Shown piece after piece: positions 13,056 to 26,900 of a DNA stretch of 64,000 nucleotides (its first letter is position 1; every line of letters starts with the position of its first letter). This DNA comes from Rhodamnia argentea (Eukaryota; Streptophyta; Magnoliopsida; Myrtales; Myrtaceae): contig NC_063160.1 in assembly GCF_020921035.1 (NCBI RefSeq), forward strand, positions 15,403,095 to 15,467,094, in the 5' to 3' direction. The position numbers and the translations under genes were made by a program. Below the pieces are notes generated by a model that did not search any database, had not been told where the DNA came from, and was given only the letters and a program-made list of their open reading frames with translations.

Positions 13056-16000
13056 TCATCCGCTTAGAGTTTGATAACCCATGGGACCTTGAAGTCCATC
13101 TTCTCTTGTGTCATTCCTTCCCATCATGGATGGAATCCAAGGAAACAATTTTCCTAGCTCCTTGCTGATTGTATTTGGCCTTAGTTGCTTGTCATTGATA
13201 CCATATTTAGCTCTTTCAACCGCTTCCATAATATCCTCCCTTGACACTGCTTCACCGCCTGCAAATTTCCAGAAATCACCATATATCCCTATTCATCATT
13301 TCAGCCTTCTCACTTCATGAGATGAGAGAAACCACAATAGATAAAGAGAAAAACAGGGATTTCAAATAGGTAAAAGCAGTTTTCAATATGCCTGAGCCAA
13401 GTTACTCAACTTCCAAAGTCCCTTCTTCAGTTTTTGTTTGCAAAAAAGTTTTCAAGATGATTCTTCGTCTGGTTAAGCAATAGCATGAAAAAAATTTGTA
13501 TAGCAATTCTTTTGACACACCTCTACGAGCAGCAAGCAGAGCCGCTTCATTCACAATATTTGCAAGATCAGCGCCCACAAATCCTGGGGTGAGAGAAGCT
13601 ACTAGATCACAGATAAGCTCAACGCCTTCCTCAACAGGGACTCCTCTCAGATGTACACCCAAAATCCTTCTCCTTCCTTCCTCATCTGGCTCTCCCACAA
13701 GAACTTTTCTTGAGAAGCGACCAGGACGGCAGAGAGCCGGGTCCAATGCTTCAGGTCTGTTGGTTGCTGCAAGAACAATCACTTTTGTGTCTGACTCAAA
13801 TCCATCCATTTCTGTCAGCAGCTACAGATGTAGAATATATTTAGAATGCAGTTGACGCTAAGTAAGCAATAAAATGACATATCCTTCTACATAGAATCCA
13901 ATATTTGCATGATGAAAATTCTACCATTCATTTGACCACAGGAAGAACTTTCATACTTAACAAGAGTAGCAGAAGGTCAGCACTACAGATCTCTCAGAAT
14001 TTTCCAATGTATTGCATGACTAATCACCTCCACCAGTGTAAGCATTGACCAAAGAAGTCAGCCCTCATATAACTGACGTGACGGAATTATAACGACCCTC
14101 AACTTCTCTGGTGTTAAACAGCAAATTAAGATAACTGAAATAATTCTGAAAGTTCCATAGCTAAGTTACCTGGTTCAGTGTTTGGTCCCGCTCATCATTG
14201 AAGCTTCTACCACGCTTTCCCCCAACAGCATCCAGTTCATCGATAAATATTATTGATGGGGAACATTTTCTCGCAGCAGTGAACAAGTCTCTGATGCGAG
14301 CAGCTCCTCTCCCAACAAACAACTCCACAAACTCGCTGGCAGAAACAGTGAAAAAGGGTACTCCAGCTTCTCCCGCAACTGCACGGGCCAGCAGTGTCTT
14401 CCCAGTTCCAGGAGGACCCACCAGCAGCACCCCTCTAGGCAACTTAGCCCCTAGCTTTTTGTAGTTAATTGCCCCTTGAAGGCAGGACACTATCTACAAA
14501 TTGGGACAGATGAGACGCAACGTAAGTATACATTAATTAGCAAAGACAGCCACATTTAAGTAACGTAAGTACTAAGCAGTGAAAAACATTGATATGTCTG
14601 GAATGTTTAAGGTCCAACCAGCATTTTATATAAAAGCTATCAAATCAAATGAGCTGATATACCACTTCAGTGAAAAAACTGAAGGACCTTTCCCAGAATG
14701 TGTATTAGTCAAACCAACGTAGATAACCAGAAAGACATGGAGAAGGACAGAAGTAACCACACAGAACATTAAAGGAACCAAGCTTGTACAAGCTCCAAGC
14801 CTAACTTCATAGAAAAAATCCAAGGAGCCAAAGTAAGATCTATAAGTTCCATTCCGGCATAGCTTTAGAGTGCTCATTACCCAAAGACATGACTTTGAGT
14901 TCAAACCAATTGTCAGTAGGAATGACCATCGAATCTTTCACTGGTTTGAGATAGAAGCCAAGTTAGAAGTGTATTAGAATATGAATATTGAAGTAATGTC
15001 TATATCTAGACATAAGGATATTCATGATATAAGGTTGGATCTCTCTTCATTCGCTCTATTCGTCACCTCAATGAAATCACAGTAATTGTTGCAAAAGCAA
15101 GCAATCTAACAATAAAAATACACAGGACAAAAAAATAAATAGGACACACAAATTTACGCGGTTCGGTCAAGTGACCTACATCCGCGGGAAAAGCAACAAC
15201 GAATTCTACTATCGATCAAGCGATATAATAGAGATTACAACCATACTCGAGTCGCTCAAACACTTTTAGCGTTTCCCAACCTCCAATTACACCAAACAGC
15301 TCATGCAATGTTTAGTCCCATAATTCCTTAGGAAATAATTTCTCAATCTCACGAAGGAATTCATAAATCTTACTCACAAGATTTATTTGGCTTGAACACC
15401 AATTCTTCTTGGTTGTAATTCACGAACAAAACCCACGAAGATAATCCACTATCAAGTACTGAGCGGCGCTATATATATATCTTCCAAAGGGACGATCGGT
15501 GGCCGAACTCAACATTAAAAGGAAATCCAGGCAAGATATTGTTAACCAAAGTTCAAGTTGGATTTCTTCTTTTAAATTCCATAACCGACTTCAGCTTCAA
15601 GAATCTCACATCAACCAGAAGACTAATTTGTGTGCCCCTCCTTTTATTTCAGTTTCACGGCAGAACCATATATTCCCTTTTACGTGACCATTCATCACTT
15701 CGCTTCAGCCCGGATTTTATCCATCCATACCCAAGTTGTGGAAGTAGGCAAGTCAAAGGTAACTATCCAATCCCAGACATCAACAATGTATAGCTGAAAA
15801 TGGACCAGTCAATCAACATGCTATATTCTTAATTGCCACTCATTAACTTAACATTAGTTACTTTTGTCGGGACCAGACAGTTGTAAAGTCCTTCAGCAAG
15901 AGCCATCGGGTCAATGGCTGTCAATTTGGGATAAACCAGTTAATCTTGTGGTTAGGAACATATTTGAATGAAATGAACATTTCTGAAGCGTACGTTGTAC

Positions 16001-17318
16001 ACTTGTGGAACAAGAGAAACCTTCTCATTGGGCTTTCCTGTGCAAAATTTTGTGCAATGAACGTTTTATCACAGTCATCAAGGCCATTCTGTACTGTTAT
16101 TGGTGTCTGAGCAGTATCAGAACAATGACACGTAACCATTAGATGGACGAGTCCAACTATAAGCCAAATTAAAAACATGCAGTATTACATGTCCAAGAGA
16201 GAACAGCTTACCTCCATAAGCTCAACCTTAGCAGCGTCAACACCCTCAACATCATCAAAGTTGACTGTCTGATTATTAGGCCGCGTCTTTTTTGCGGGGC
16301 TATTAGCAGCAGAAAGTTGTCGATAAAGAAGCCACATCAGTGGAGTCAAAGGAATCCACAATGATATTATAGTTATCAACGTATTCCTGACGGACATCAA
16401 TACCGACTGAGGGGCTGAACTATACGTTGTTCCTTTTTCTCTCATCAAACTTAGAAGAAACTTTTCATCATGATCAATCTTCCGAGTGGAAAGCTGCCAC
16501 TGTGGCATAGCAGCACGTGCTCTCAATGATTTCTTAGGCATGCTTGCACCAATCATCTTTCCAGCTGGAACAACTTCCTTCTCTTCAGTTATATCATCCC
16601 AAATTCCAATCGGAGCATTACTCTCTGTCGACTTTTCCCCTGGAAATTTATCATCTACACCACTTCCTGAGCTTGTGTTGTAATATATCCGACGAGACCC
16701 TTCTTCGAGCAAAACCTTAGTAACATTGCCATTTTGAAGGCTCATGATAAAGTCCGAGTAAGGAACAAGTTTTGGAGAAGGCAAAGCCGTTACTTTCAGA
16801 AAAATATAACAAAGAGCCAACGCTACAGAAACTGAAGCTGAAAGAGTCACTCTCTTCAAATTCTTCCTCAAGAACACCCCCAAATCATTCAACGTGGACA
16901 TAGCAGAGACCCTCTTGAATCTCGAGGCCAACAACCGAAGTCTGGGGCGCAATCTCAGCGAGAATTTCCTCCTAATACCACTGCGTCTTTTCCTCACATA
17001 ACCCCGCTCAATATCACTAAGTTCACCGCTCCCGGTCTCGTTTCTACTTCTACAGGACAACCCGGGGGGCGACTTAGAACTGCCGCGAAACACCCACGGC
17101 CGAATCCAATTATGTCTAGAGAGCTTTGGTATTGAATCAATATTACACGACAACCCATGTTCAGATTTGCACAAAGTTTGGAACTTCACTAGACGAAACA
17201 GAGCAAGACCGCCGCGAACACTGCGATCCGCGCAAGAACCGGTCTTTCCAGCGTGAACGACCAAGAGTTCTCGAGACTTGAAGAACCGATTATTGCAAAT
17301 GACAGAAAGACAAGCCAT
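13056..17318 (-). CDS. FTSHI3: FTSHi3-like AAA protein of the plastid, lacking the M41 protease domain
   Basis: Four exons join in frame: 17318-16212, 14493-14170, 13821-13521 and 13258-13056, giving 644 aa. A basic Ser-rich N-terminus of 60 or more residues suggests a chloroplast transit peptide. Hydrophobic segments at about 157-178 and 312-334 fit two membrane spans. The AAA module has Walker A GPPGTGKT (395-402), Walker B IIFIDE (450-455) and the second region of homology ([16 protein letters not shown]). After the AAA lid the protein ends with GYQTLSG, so the zinc-protease domain with HExxH is absent altogether. This matches the inactive FtsH homologue FTSHi3 (At3g02450), about 620 aa as I recall. 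The pore loop reads FVELFVGRG where active FtsH usually has FVGVG. It probably acts as an AAA unfoldase or structural subunit in plastid membranes. Intron 1 is 1.7 kb long and carries an LTR-like insertion. Confidence 0.93.
15105..15480. mobile_element. LTR-retrotransposon-like fragment in FTSHi3 intron 1
   Basis: The stretch contains tttacgcggttcggtcaag followed by gacctacatccgcggg, a phrase I know from the long terminal repeats of many dicot copia-type elements. The following 300 bases have the usual AT-rich LTR texture and end near a tatatatat run. No internal coding domain, second LTR or convincing target-site duplication was found, so this is a solo LTR or a remnant. It does not affect the reading frame of the host gene. 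Confidence 0.5.
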
Positions 17319-17929
17319 GTCCTAGCATACACCAAGAATGTCTACATACACATCGTTTCCAATACTATTTGCAATCTACCACAGTGGAAGAACGCGAACT
17401 TTGGCAAAAAAATTGGAGGTCAATATAGTCTGCGGAGAAGAAAGATGGAACCTTGAAAGCCACTGATAATGGTGGGATTTGGGGATAACCAAAAGGAGCC
17501 AATCTGAAATCACCTTGTTGTCATCGGTTCGAGGAGAGGGAAATCAAGAATGAGCACGAGACGGGGGACTTCTCAGGCTGAGTGACACTGACTGCGTTAC
17601 TCGCCGCGGGCCGTGAGAGGATAAGAAACGGCGGAGCATTTTGCCGAAATGTTGGGCGTAGTTGGAATTTTAAGCCATCGTTTATTACACAAAAAATAAA
17701 CGATTAAAAAGTATTTTTTTTAAAAGATTTTTGTGGTCGAAAAATATTTTTTATTAATAAATAATAAATTTTTATTACTCACAAAATTAATATACATATT
17801 TTTTATTGATTAATTATTTCAAGCAATACAAATAATTAATTTAAATAAAATATTTTTTGAACCACTTAGTTAGTTTCACAAAAAATGAATAAGTAATCAT
17901 TTTTAAAAGAGTTTAACCAAAGAGCATTT

Positions 17930-18400
17930 TCGTCATTTATTTTTTTTAAATACTTTTCTATTTTTCATTTCATTTCTTTTTTTACCCGTTTATTTTTCCT
18001 TTTTCTCCCCTCTTCCCTTCTCCTCCCCTCCCTAGGCCATTGCCGGCCTCGGGCAAGGGTGTCGGCGTCGGGTGAGGGCGATCTCACAAGCCGAGGGGAG
18101 GGCAAGGGCGACCCTCGCCGACATCGACCGAGGGAGCCCTTGCTCGATGCTGGCCCAAGCGAGGGTAGCCCGACCTTGGCCCAAGTGAGGACGGTAATGG
18201 CTTGGGGATGGGAGAAAAAGAAAAAGAAAAGAAATGGCAAAAGAAAAAAAATTAAAAATTTAAATGACAAAAATTTCCTCCAGTCATTCCCTTCTTTGAA
18301 ATAATTTACACACTTCAAGTCCTTGCTCAAAATAAGGCTCACCTTAGGTCTTTATTTGAGAAAATGACAGATCTTCAAGCCCTTTTTTGGAAGTTTCTCA
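17930..18400. mobile_element. Dispersed GC-rich repeat with AT-rich flanks (copy 1)
   Basis: A T-rich flank leads into a GC-rich core (about 18030-18190) with words such as ggcaagggcgaccctcgcc and gacatcgaccgagggag. The core is followed by AT-rich DNA with phrases about tttgagaaaatgacag and cttcaagcccttt. The same order of parts occurs at 38.9-39.25 and 48.9-49.6 kb, so it is a dispersed element family. No terminal inverted repeat or target-site duplication was identified, and the class is unknown. Confidence 0.5.
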
Positions 18401-21236
18401 AAAATAGATGAATGAAATTATTTTTCGTCGTCCATGAAAATGTTTAAATTATTTCGATGGATAATTATTTGATGTGATGCATGCGATCATTTTTTATGAA
18501 ATTTTTTTTAAAATTATTTATTTTTCTCAAAACAAATAAAAACCGATATGTTTTTTCGATGCATTTGTTTTCCTTATTTTGGCCAGCGAGACGCATGGAA
18601 ATTGGAGAGAGTTTTATCATCGCATGGATTCGAGTACATGCATGCATCCTCTGTCTACTTACACCACTAAACTTGGTAATTTCGTCACGAGACTCTTTAA
18701 ATTAAGTGGCTTAGATACATTTAAGACGCATACTTGTGAGTTTTACAAGCTCAAAGATTGCAGTAACGTACAGGTCGATTGACATTGGGAGACACTCCAC
18801 TTAAAAGTTAAAGACTCGTGGTACATAAAATTATTCACACTCAATAGTGTCAAAAATCAAACATGCCATGAGATTAATCTAAGATCCTGTTCCGTTCATT
18901 TCGCGAAAAACAACTTTCAAAAAGATATTTTTCGAATTTATCAATGTTCATTTCATAGCAAATAAATAAGTCAAGGAAAATATTTTTCACTCATCGAAAA
19001 ACTATTTTCAAAAGTGGGGAAGATCATTTTCTCGTTTTCACGAGAAGAAATCATTTTCCCCTCATTTTATCTCCGTTTATCACTTCACCTTCAATTCCTT
19101 TTTAAATATTTAAAAAAATTACAAAAAATTAATAAGTCTTTATCTTTATGTTTTATTTTTGAGGAATCATTCATCAGTGGTTGTGAATGAATGATTTTTT
19201 TTTTTTAAATCTTTTCGACCTTGGTTATGTAGGAGCAATTCAGAAAAATTGAGAAATAGAACCATCCGATTTGATTCGTTCTCAACATCCATGAGATGAT
19301 CCTTTTGCCGACAGATGCTCCTATTACACTCGTAGTCTCAGAAGGATGAGAACCAACTATGTCGCATTCACATTGAGAATTCAAGTATTATATACGTCAT
19401 TAGTTCGATCCTTTGTAGGAATACCCACTTTTAATGATTCTTGATTTTTCTCTCTTTTTTTTTTTCTTCTTCGTCGGACGATGAGCTTTGAGCTCGTCAT
19501 ATCTCGGCAACCCTTGAGCTCATTAGATCATGGCAAGCCTTGCTGGCATGTGGCGAGGCTCTAGCTCACCCGCAACCGATTCCCGTGACCGCAGACCGGC
19601 CGAAGAAGAAGGGAAAATTTAAAAAATGAGAAAAATAAAAATAGAATTTAAAAAATGTAAAAAAATAAAGAAATAAAAAATAAAAAAAAAACTATTAGAA
19701 GGAGTGCACGGACAAAAACCAAATTTGAATTTTCACGACGAAAAATATTTTTCAATTTATTTTTAGGTTCCAACCGAACACCGCAAAATATTATCATTTT
19801 TCTAAAATGCATTTTCCAGCAACACCTTAGTTTCCACGAAACGAACCAACTAACATTTTTAACCTTCGCACTCTTGATAATGAATGCTTTCGCAACTCTC
19901 TTATTGTCCACCAAATAATCAAAGGCATATAACGCAAGGGTGGCTTAACCAAAACCTTCAACCTCCATCACTTCTTTGTAGAGCTCGGCAACATTCAATT
20001 GATTTTTACTCGTCATAAAATGCCATTCATGAATGACTCTCTTCTCAGAATATCTGTCGCCCCATGAAATTGTCATCCTCCATAACTAACATACCAAATG
20101 CCGTCACCGGCATTGTTGCACCCATTATTGCTCCATTAACATCAATTTTTTTCCTTCTACAATCAATAATAAGAATTCTCACTTCTTAATCTCAGAGCCA
20201 ATCAAGACGTATATTTATCTCAAAGGTAAACCCAACGACAAACGTTCAAACGAAATAAAAAAAGTCATAAAAAAGTAAAGACAAATGCAGCTTAACTTAC
20301 ATTTTAATAGACATCTTGCAAGCTCAAAATGACTAGACTTTTCAGGAATCCAAACTCGATCCGTTGAGTTTACTAGAGAAACTATAGAAAGGTTCAAGAG
20401 CTTTGGACTCGGTGCAGTAGCAACACATGTGCGCGATGGCTAGATTATAGACAAAAAGGCTTATGAATGATTTCAACGAGGCATTGCAATACATTATAAT
20501 CAATTGTTTTCTTTCCATCTTGTCATTTTAACAAACACTTTTCATGCTTTTAATAATATGAATTGCACAGTTCAAGGAAACAAAAAATGATAATGCTGTC
20601 TATCCCCCAAGTGAACCAAAATATGAAATGCAAAATCTATGAACTACTTTATCAGATTCTACACAAGAAACTATAGGAAAGTTCTTTCAATCAAATTCTA
20701 TGCAGCAACTAGCCAAAGAATATTCTCAATGTTGCCAAAGAAAGTGTCAATGCTATGAAAACTCTGTCCGATCGAAATCATAAAACGAACCATGATAAAA
20801 TTGGAATACTCGTCAAACCATGAAACACGGATGACTCGACTCATCTTGATAGATTACCTCGTGTTTCATAAAAGCACATATTGCCGAAAATTTCGAGCAA
20901 ATCAACGAAAAATCGGGCAAAGAGTCAAGCGGTAAGATATATTACATTATAGCTATGCGGTGACGTAGAATCTCCAATAAGCTTGATAAATGGAAAATCT
21001 AGGATCTACGAAAATTTTGAAATTGATTTTTAAGATTTTGCTTGAAGAAGATCATCGAAAACGATAATCATCAAATTTTCAGAAGTTATTTTCAAATTGG
21101 AGAGGGGAGAGAGAACCTGGGGCTATGTTGAGCATCATTGAAGAAGAGCTAGCTTCAATGACGAAGATGAAGAACGTTAGTGAAGAAGAGCAGAACCTTC
21201 CATGACCAAGATGATGAGCAAAGTAGAGGCTTTTGT

Positions 21237-21276
21237 TTTTTTTTTTTTTTTTTTTTTTGCGCGGGGGGGGGGGGGC
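21237..21276. repeat. Homopolymer pair: long T run then G run
   Basis: A run of more than 20 T is followed by gcgc and a run of 13 G. Such a composite homopolymer is error-prone in sequencing, so its exact length should not be trusted. Confidence 0.8.
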
Positions 21277-22590
21277 ATATGAAAAGAGGAGTACATAACT
21301 TCAAGACGAAGATGCAAATCCCACAAATTAAATAAAATAAGTAAATCTGAAAAGTGAATCAACTTATTGCTGCTTGCAAAGATCGGCTTCTTTCCTAAAG
21401 ATGGATTTGTTGAACCATCAAAGCTTGTACGACGGCCAATTATCGAATCTCACGTCATCATCGGTGATGACCACACATCGAGAAATTCCTCTTTAGTAAC
21501 TATGGTTTTGTCATTAGGTAGTGCGCGCCTAGGTTCGGAGTCCCCATCATCATCATCGTATTAAAACTATAACAATACTAATATGTTGTAGAAACACAAA
21601 AAACATCTAATTAATCCCGGATCTATCTCTAGATCGGGATACAAGAGCACACAAATCTAAATCTAGCTTTAGATAGGGAGAGAAGGGCTACTAATTAGAT
21701 TGCAAATCACTCTCAAATAAGCCCATTCTGTTGAAGACAGCAGCAAAAAAAAAACCACCAAGACTTGTGGAGTGCTCGACTATTTGGGACAAGCACTCGA
21801 AGCCGAATCTAGCAAATTCTTTCGAGGTAGAGTTGAAGAAAGGAAAAAAGAGCGAATGAAAGAGTGTCCCTACATAGAAAGCAAAAGAGTGAGATTTGGG
21901 AAAGTGTTTTCACCTTCTTATTTTGGGAGTTCACTTTTCTTAATCTTATGAATAAATTTTCTGTTGACCGAAAAATATTTTTCGCATACCACATCATTTT
22001 CAACAAATCAAACAGCATTGAATCAAAACGGATGAAAGTCCCGAAAACACTTTCCCTGGAACAAACACAATCGAAGCACACAAATTCAATCCTTAACAAG
22101 TCAGCCAATTTTGTGGACATACTTTCTATTTTTTTTCCCCTTTTGATCTGTAAAAGCTTAAGGGGGAGGGGAGGTTATTCCATACTAAGGTCAGGATATG
22201 ATGATATGCAATAAGCAAATGTTAAAAATAGTAGTCTTCCAAGTCCATGTGCCCGTGGTGCTCACGAATGAACCAACTTCGGACACGGTACTCTCCAGCC
22301 CCAACCCCCAATCGCTCTACAAGCAATGCGGCATGCATGTTGGCTAATGTGAAATTAGAGAAGTGATTATTTGAGTTATTGGACTCATCTAAGCAATTGA
22401 TAATAATCCGTCGCATCACTTGGTATATTAATTTTTGGACGAATTTCAATATAGGCAGCATAATCATAATTCTTTCTTTATTAGGATGAATTTCAACTCA
22501 TCTCATCGGCACTATGTTTGAAAGAAACAGTAGAAGGTGAAAAAGTAAGGTAGCGCACCGCGCATGTCCCTTGAACGGGGACGCGAATTT

Positions 22591-22946
22591 GAAAAGCCAA
22601 ATTACCAATTTAAGACAAGTTTCAACTTGAAATAAATATATGGTTAATTGTATAAGACTTGTCTACTTAGTATATTGCTAAAAAGAATAGGTGACACATC
22701 AATTTGCTTTAGGACTAAATTGCAAAATCACATGAAAATAAGAATCTAAAATGGAATTGGCCGCAAATTGGAAAAGCCAAATTACCAATTTAAGACAGGT
22801 CACAACTTGGAATATATGGTTAATTGTATAAGACTCGTCTACTTAGTATATTGCTAAAATGAATAGGGGACACATCAATTTGCTTTAAGGACTAAATTGC
22901 AAAATCACATGAAAATAAGAATCTAAAATGGAATTAGCCGCAAATA
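22591..22946. repeat. Two-copy tandem repeat of 180 bp upstream of the Rab-GAP gene
   Basis: The unit beginning gaaaagccaaattaccaatt at 22591 recurs at 22771. Both copies run through the same series of words (ggttaattgtataagac, cttagtatattgctaaaa, caatttgctttaagg-type, cacatgaaaataagaatc) with few changes. The second copy ends about 100 bp before the likely transcribed region of the Rab-GAP gene, so it may lie in the promoter. Confidence 0.9.
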
Positions 22947-23049
22947 ACGTGCCGGAGAAATATATGAAAAAATCGTTTTCTCTGGACCGAATTAACTGTA
23001 ACGAGCCAATCGCCATTTGTTGTATCTGCAACAGAACGAAAGCGAAAGC

Positions 23050-23221
23050 AAGGAAGCTGCCATTTTCGGAAGCTGTCTTATGATACTGTACGATGCTCCT
23101 TAGCTGTTCATCCTCATTTCGCCCTTTCTCAGTCGATTCGACCCGACACTGAGCTCGATGATTTGATTCGCCGATCACGCTCGCAAAGCCTTTTGAGAGG
23201 AGAAGAATCTCCAATTCCCAG
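23050..23221 (+). other. 5' untranslated exon of the Rab-GAP gene
   Basis: A donor CCCAG/GTTCGT at 23221/23222 and an acceptor tttcccag at 23842-23849 bracket a probable leader intron of 628 bases, rich in T as plant leader introns are. The coding start then lies 84 bases into the next exon. The left end is an estimate. Confidence 0.5.
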
Positions 23222-23933
23222 GTTCGTCCTCGCGAAATTTTAAAAATTCCCATGTTAATTCACTGATTCGCCTTCGATTTTCTTGCCATGCTTCTTAGGT
23301 CTTGTTCTGAGTCGGATACGATGAAACGGAATTTTTTTTTTTGTTTCCTTCGGTTTTCTTGGCTGTAGTTGTTTGTCTGTTGAATTTGAGGTGACGATTG
23401 ACGAGTCGTTTGTGCTGGCATTGATACGCGCTTCTGTCCTGTTGTGGCGTGAACTGGGTGGAATTTCGCTCTGAATATTGATATTGCCTCCTGGGTTTGT
23501 TTTCTCTGCCTGGAGTTTGGGAACTTTCTGGTGTTCCGCTGGTTGTCTGGACTCCGGTTTCTGTGAGGTGTGTTGCTGATATCGTTGATGTTAATAGTCT
23601 TTTTGAGCTTTTGCAGCTACTGGTGATCTGTGCCTAGTCCTTCCTTACTGTGTATTGCATTTTATGCCGCTGTGATGCTTTCATTAGTTTGATGTTGGTA
23701 TCTCAGTTTAATTAATTGGGCCCCACTTTTCTTGTCCGGTTTGTAGACTTGCAAGGCCGGGAGGCCCTTTTTATCTTTGTGATGATATGTTGTCAACCTT
23801 ATGTCACGGTTTTCCCAAAAGATTTTGCGTTTTCCTTTTCCTTTCCCAGGTCTTGAAAGATGACCATGTAGTAGAAGAAGATTAATCCGTGGTATGTATT
23901 TTGATACGCTGGAGCTTCGCTTTGACATTTGAC

Positions 23934-26900
23934 ATGGAAAAGAAACGAACAGACGATTGCGAAGTGGGGCCACTACCTTCACCGAGACCATTGGACAGAT
24001 TTGGTTTCGTCAAGCAGGATGTAAATAGCTCTCCTGAAGGCGTAAACAAGGGGAAGTCAAAGGATGAGTTTGAAAGGTATGATCTTCATTCTCTTCAACA
24101 GGTTTGTTGGATCATTCAATAAAAAGCAGTGTGATCACGAGAATCTGCCAAATGAATTTCTCTGTTCTCAGGGAGGAAAGAAGGGTTAAGAAATGGAGGA
24201 AGATGATTGGGGTTGGAGGTAGTGATTGGAAACATTATGTTAGGAGGAAGCCTCATGTGGTAAAAAGACGAATAAGGAAAGGAATTCCAGACTGTTTGAG
24301 GGGTCTTGTCTGGCAGCTGATATCTGGAAGTCGTGATCTTTTGCTGATGAATCCTGGGGTTTATGAGGTGATCATCTTCTGTACTTGTTTCTGCTTAAAT
24401 AATTTCCTAGCGTATGTGTTTTTCTGCTTGGGACTCTAAGCATTTTTCAGCTAAATAAACCACAAGTCTGCTAAATTTCCATTGAATTCTCAAGCATGTC
24501 ATAGATAACTAAGCAATGCGTCATTCCGAAATTTTTATGCGTACATTGGGAAACAGGAGGAGGGAGGGAGGCTTAATGGAATTTTAATGACATACGGCAA
24601 GCCTGCAGTTTAAAGATATCAACTGCCTGAAAAAGGGAAAATATAGTCCTTTTCCAGAATTTGTTCAACTTTTTCTAACTTGTGCATTTATTTAATTCAC
24701 GACAACTTAATTTCCTACATTTTCCCCCCAACATCAAGCAAGGCCAATCATGCTGATACGATACAAGCATATATTTTGCAGCAATTGGTGATATACGAGA
24801 CATCAGCTTCGGAGCTGGACATAATTCGCGATATTTCTAGAACCTTTCCTTCCCATGTTTTCTTTCAACAGAGACATGGACCAGGTCAGAGGTCCCTGTA
24901 CAATGTTCTGAAGGCATATTCTGTCTATGATAGGGACGTTGGATATGTTCAGGTTTGACTATTTGTTGTATGAGCATATGGCTCGTTTTATTCTGCTTTA
25001 AAGTGGCCAACATTATTAGTTCAAATGCAGGGCATGGGCTTTGTAGCTGGGCTATTGCTTCTCTATATGAGTGAAGAAGATGCATTTTGGTTATTGGTAG
25101 CATTACTGAAAGGAGCTGTTCATTCTCCCATGGAAGGCTTGTATATGGTACTTCGTTGGTGCTTGAGATACCCACTTTGGCATGTTCAACCTAGAATGTG
25201 CTAGCTTTTATATATGTCTTACAGCTCTTTTTATCCTATCTAGAGCTAAGCAGAATCTTGTTACCTATCTTAGACAATAAACTGCAGCTATCTGGTCGAA
25301 GCATAACTGCTTTGCGTAGTTCATCTGGTCTAGCTGTGTGACCATTTTCCTTTCTTTGGATGGGCAAACTGAGGATCCACTTAATGATTAGTGGTCACAA
25401 TTCGAAAGCAACCCCACTTCCTCTGCTCCTGCTGTTGCAAATGATTTTCCTGTCCAGTGCTTGTAATGTTTCAAACAACGGCCTCTCCTGTTCTCCCGCA
25501 CAAGCCTGTGAGCTGGGATGCTGGGATTGCGCAAGCAATAGGGATGCACTTAGCTCAAACATACAACAATAAGCATGCAACTGGCAAATGTTTGCACCTT
25601 AAGCACAAAGGGAGGTTGGACATTTCAGTGAACTTAATATTCCCATTTCTCAGATAATAAACTTTGAGTCCTACGAGCAAATTCAAGATAGCAGTTGAAG
25701 CCCCTAAAATTGCCCACGACTTCAACTGGACCATGCCAGGCTGGAATGCTATATGGAAGGAAACTCCTAAAATAAGGGAAACATCTAATTTTTTAATTAC
25801 AAATTAGACAAATATGTTTAAGTCTAATCCTTCAACATGGATGTGGAGGTGGCTACACATTATTTTTGTGGCATTATGCTCTATGTTGTAGGAAATTGAA
25901 CGCCTTATCCTTTGGTCAGCACTATATCCCCCTCTGCTTTGTGTGAATTGTTGATTTTTCTTAGCATATGGTTGCTTTCTTGTCTTTATTATCATCAAAA
26001 TTTGTTTCTTAGATAGGCTGTACTGCTGACTCCTGTCAGAAGCAGCCGTCTCTTAGGGAACATGAGGTTGCTAATTGAGATTATAAGAACAAATTATTTG
26101 CTGTTTTTTCTCTTGCTTATTTCATTGTTCTGATGTAAAGAAGGTAATATATTTCTTCTGCATTGTTTAGATCTAATACATTCCTCATTCATTTCTTTAG
26201 TTTGCTGCTTCTTTCTAGTTTTTGATAGAACGTCACAAGGAGAATGTTTGATGACTAGTTAAATTGCCTATTTTAATGTGGCCCCCAGACAAAAAAAAAG
26301 AAAAGAATTGCCTATTTTCCCTTGTTGATCTGGGCTTTGATTCAAATCGTGTCTAGGATGAAGAAAATTTCAGTACTCTCAGTCTCTGAGAACTACTCTT
26401 TTCATACCATTGTTAGGTGGGGCTACCATTGGTTCAACAGTATCTTTTTCAGTTTGATCACTTGGTGAAAGAACACTTGCCAAAGCTGGGGGAGCATTTT
26501 AGTGAAGAAATGATAAATCCCAGCATGTATGCAAGTCAATGGTTCATCACAGTGTTTGCGTACTCTTTCCCATTTCACCTGGCTCTTCGAATTTGGGATG
26601 TTTTTCTCTTTGAGGTTGGTAGCTGGCAAAATTAACATTACTTTCTCTTTGAAAGCACCATTATGTTGTTGGAAATTCTTAGACAATTTTGTATGTTTTG
26701 AACAGGGTGTCAAAATTGTCTTCAAAGTCGGTTTGGCTTTGTTAAAGTATTGTCATGATGAGTTGGTCAGTATCTATGCACATACCTCCCCCAATGCTGT
26801 TAGTTTCTGCATGCTGATGAGGAAAATTTCTTGTTTGTCAGGTCAAATTACCATTTGAGAAGCTTATTCATGCTTTGCGTAACTTCCCTGAGCATGCAAT

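Larger units (their letters stand above)
17319..22590. other. Transposon-rich intergenic region between FTSHi3 and the Rab-GAP gene
   Basis: About 17319-17640 is the promoter and leader side of FTSHi3. The rest is AT-rich and holds two GC-rich islands (about 18030-18190 and 19480-19610) in AT-rich flanks, which belong to the same repeat style seen at 39.1 and 49.5 kb. A long T run joined to a G run lies at 21237-21276. The minus-strand stretch at about 20040-20160 is open over a short distance but resembles no family I can name. I found no gene that I can support. Confidence 0.55.

Noticed and set aside
20040-20160. Short open minus-strand stretch that looked protein-like
   Set aside because: It is interrupted by stops and I could not connect it to any family.
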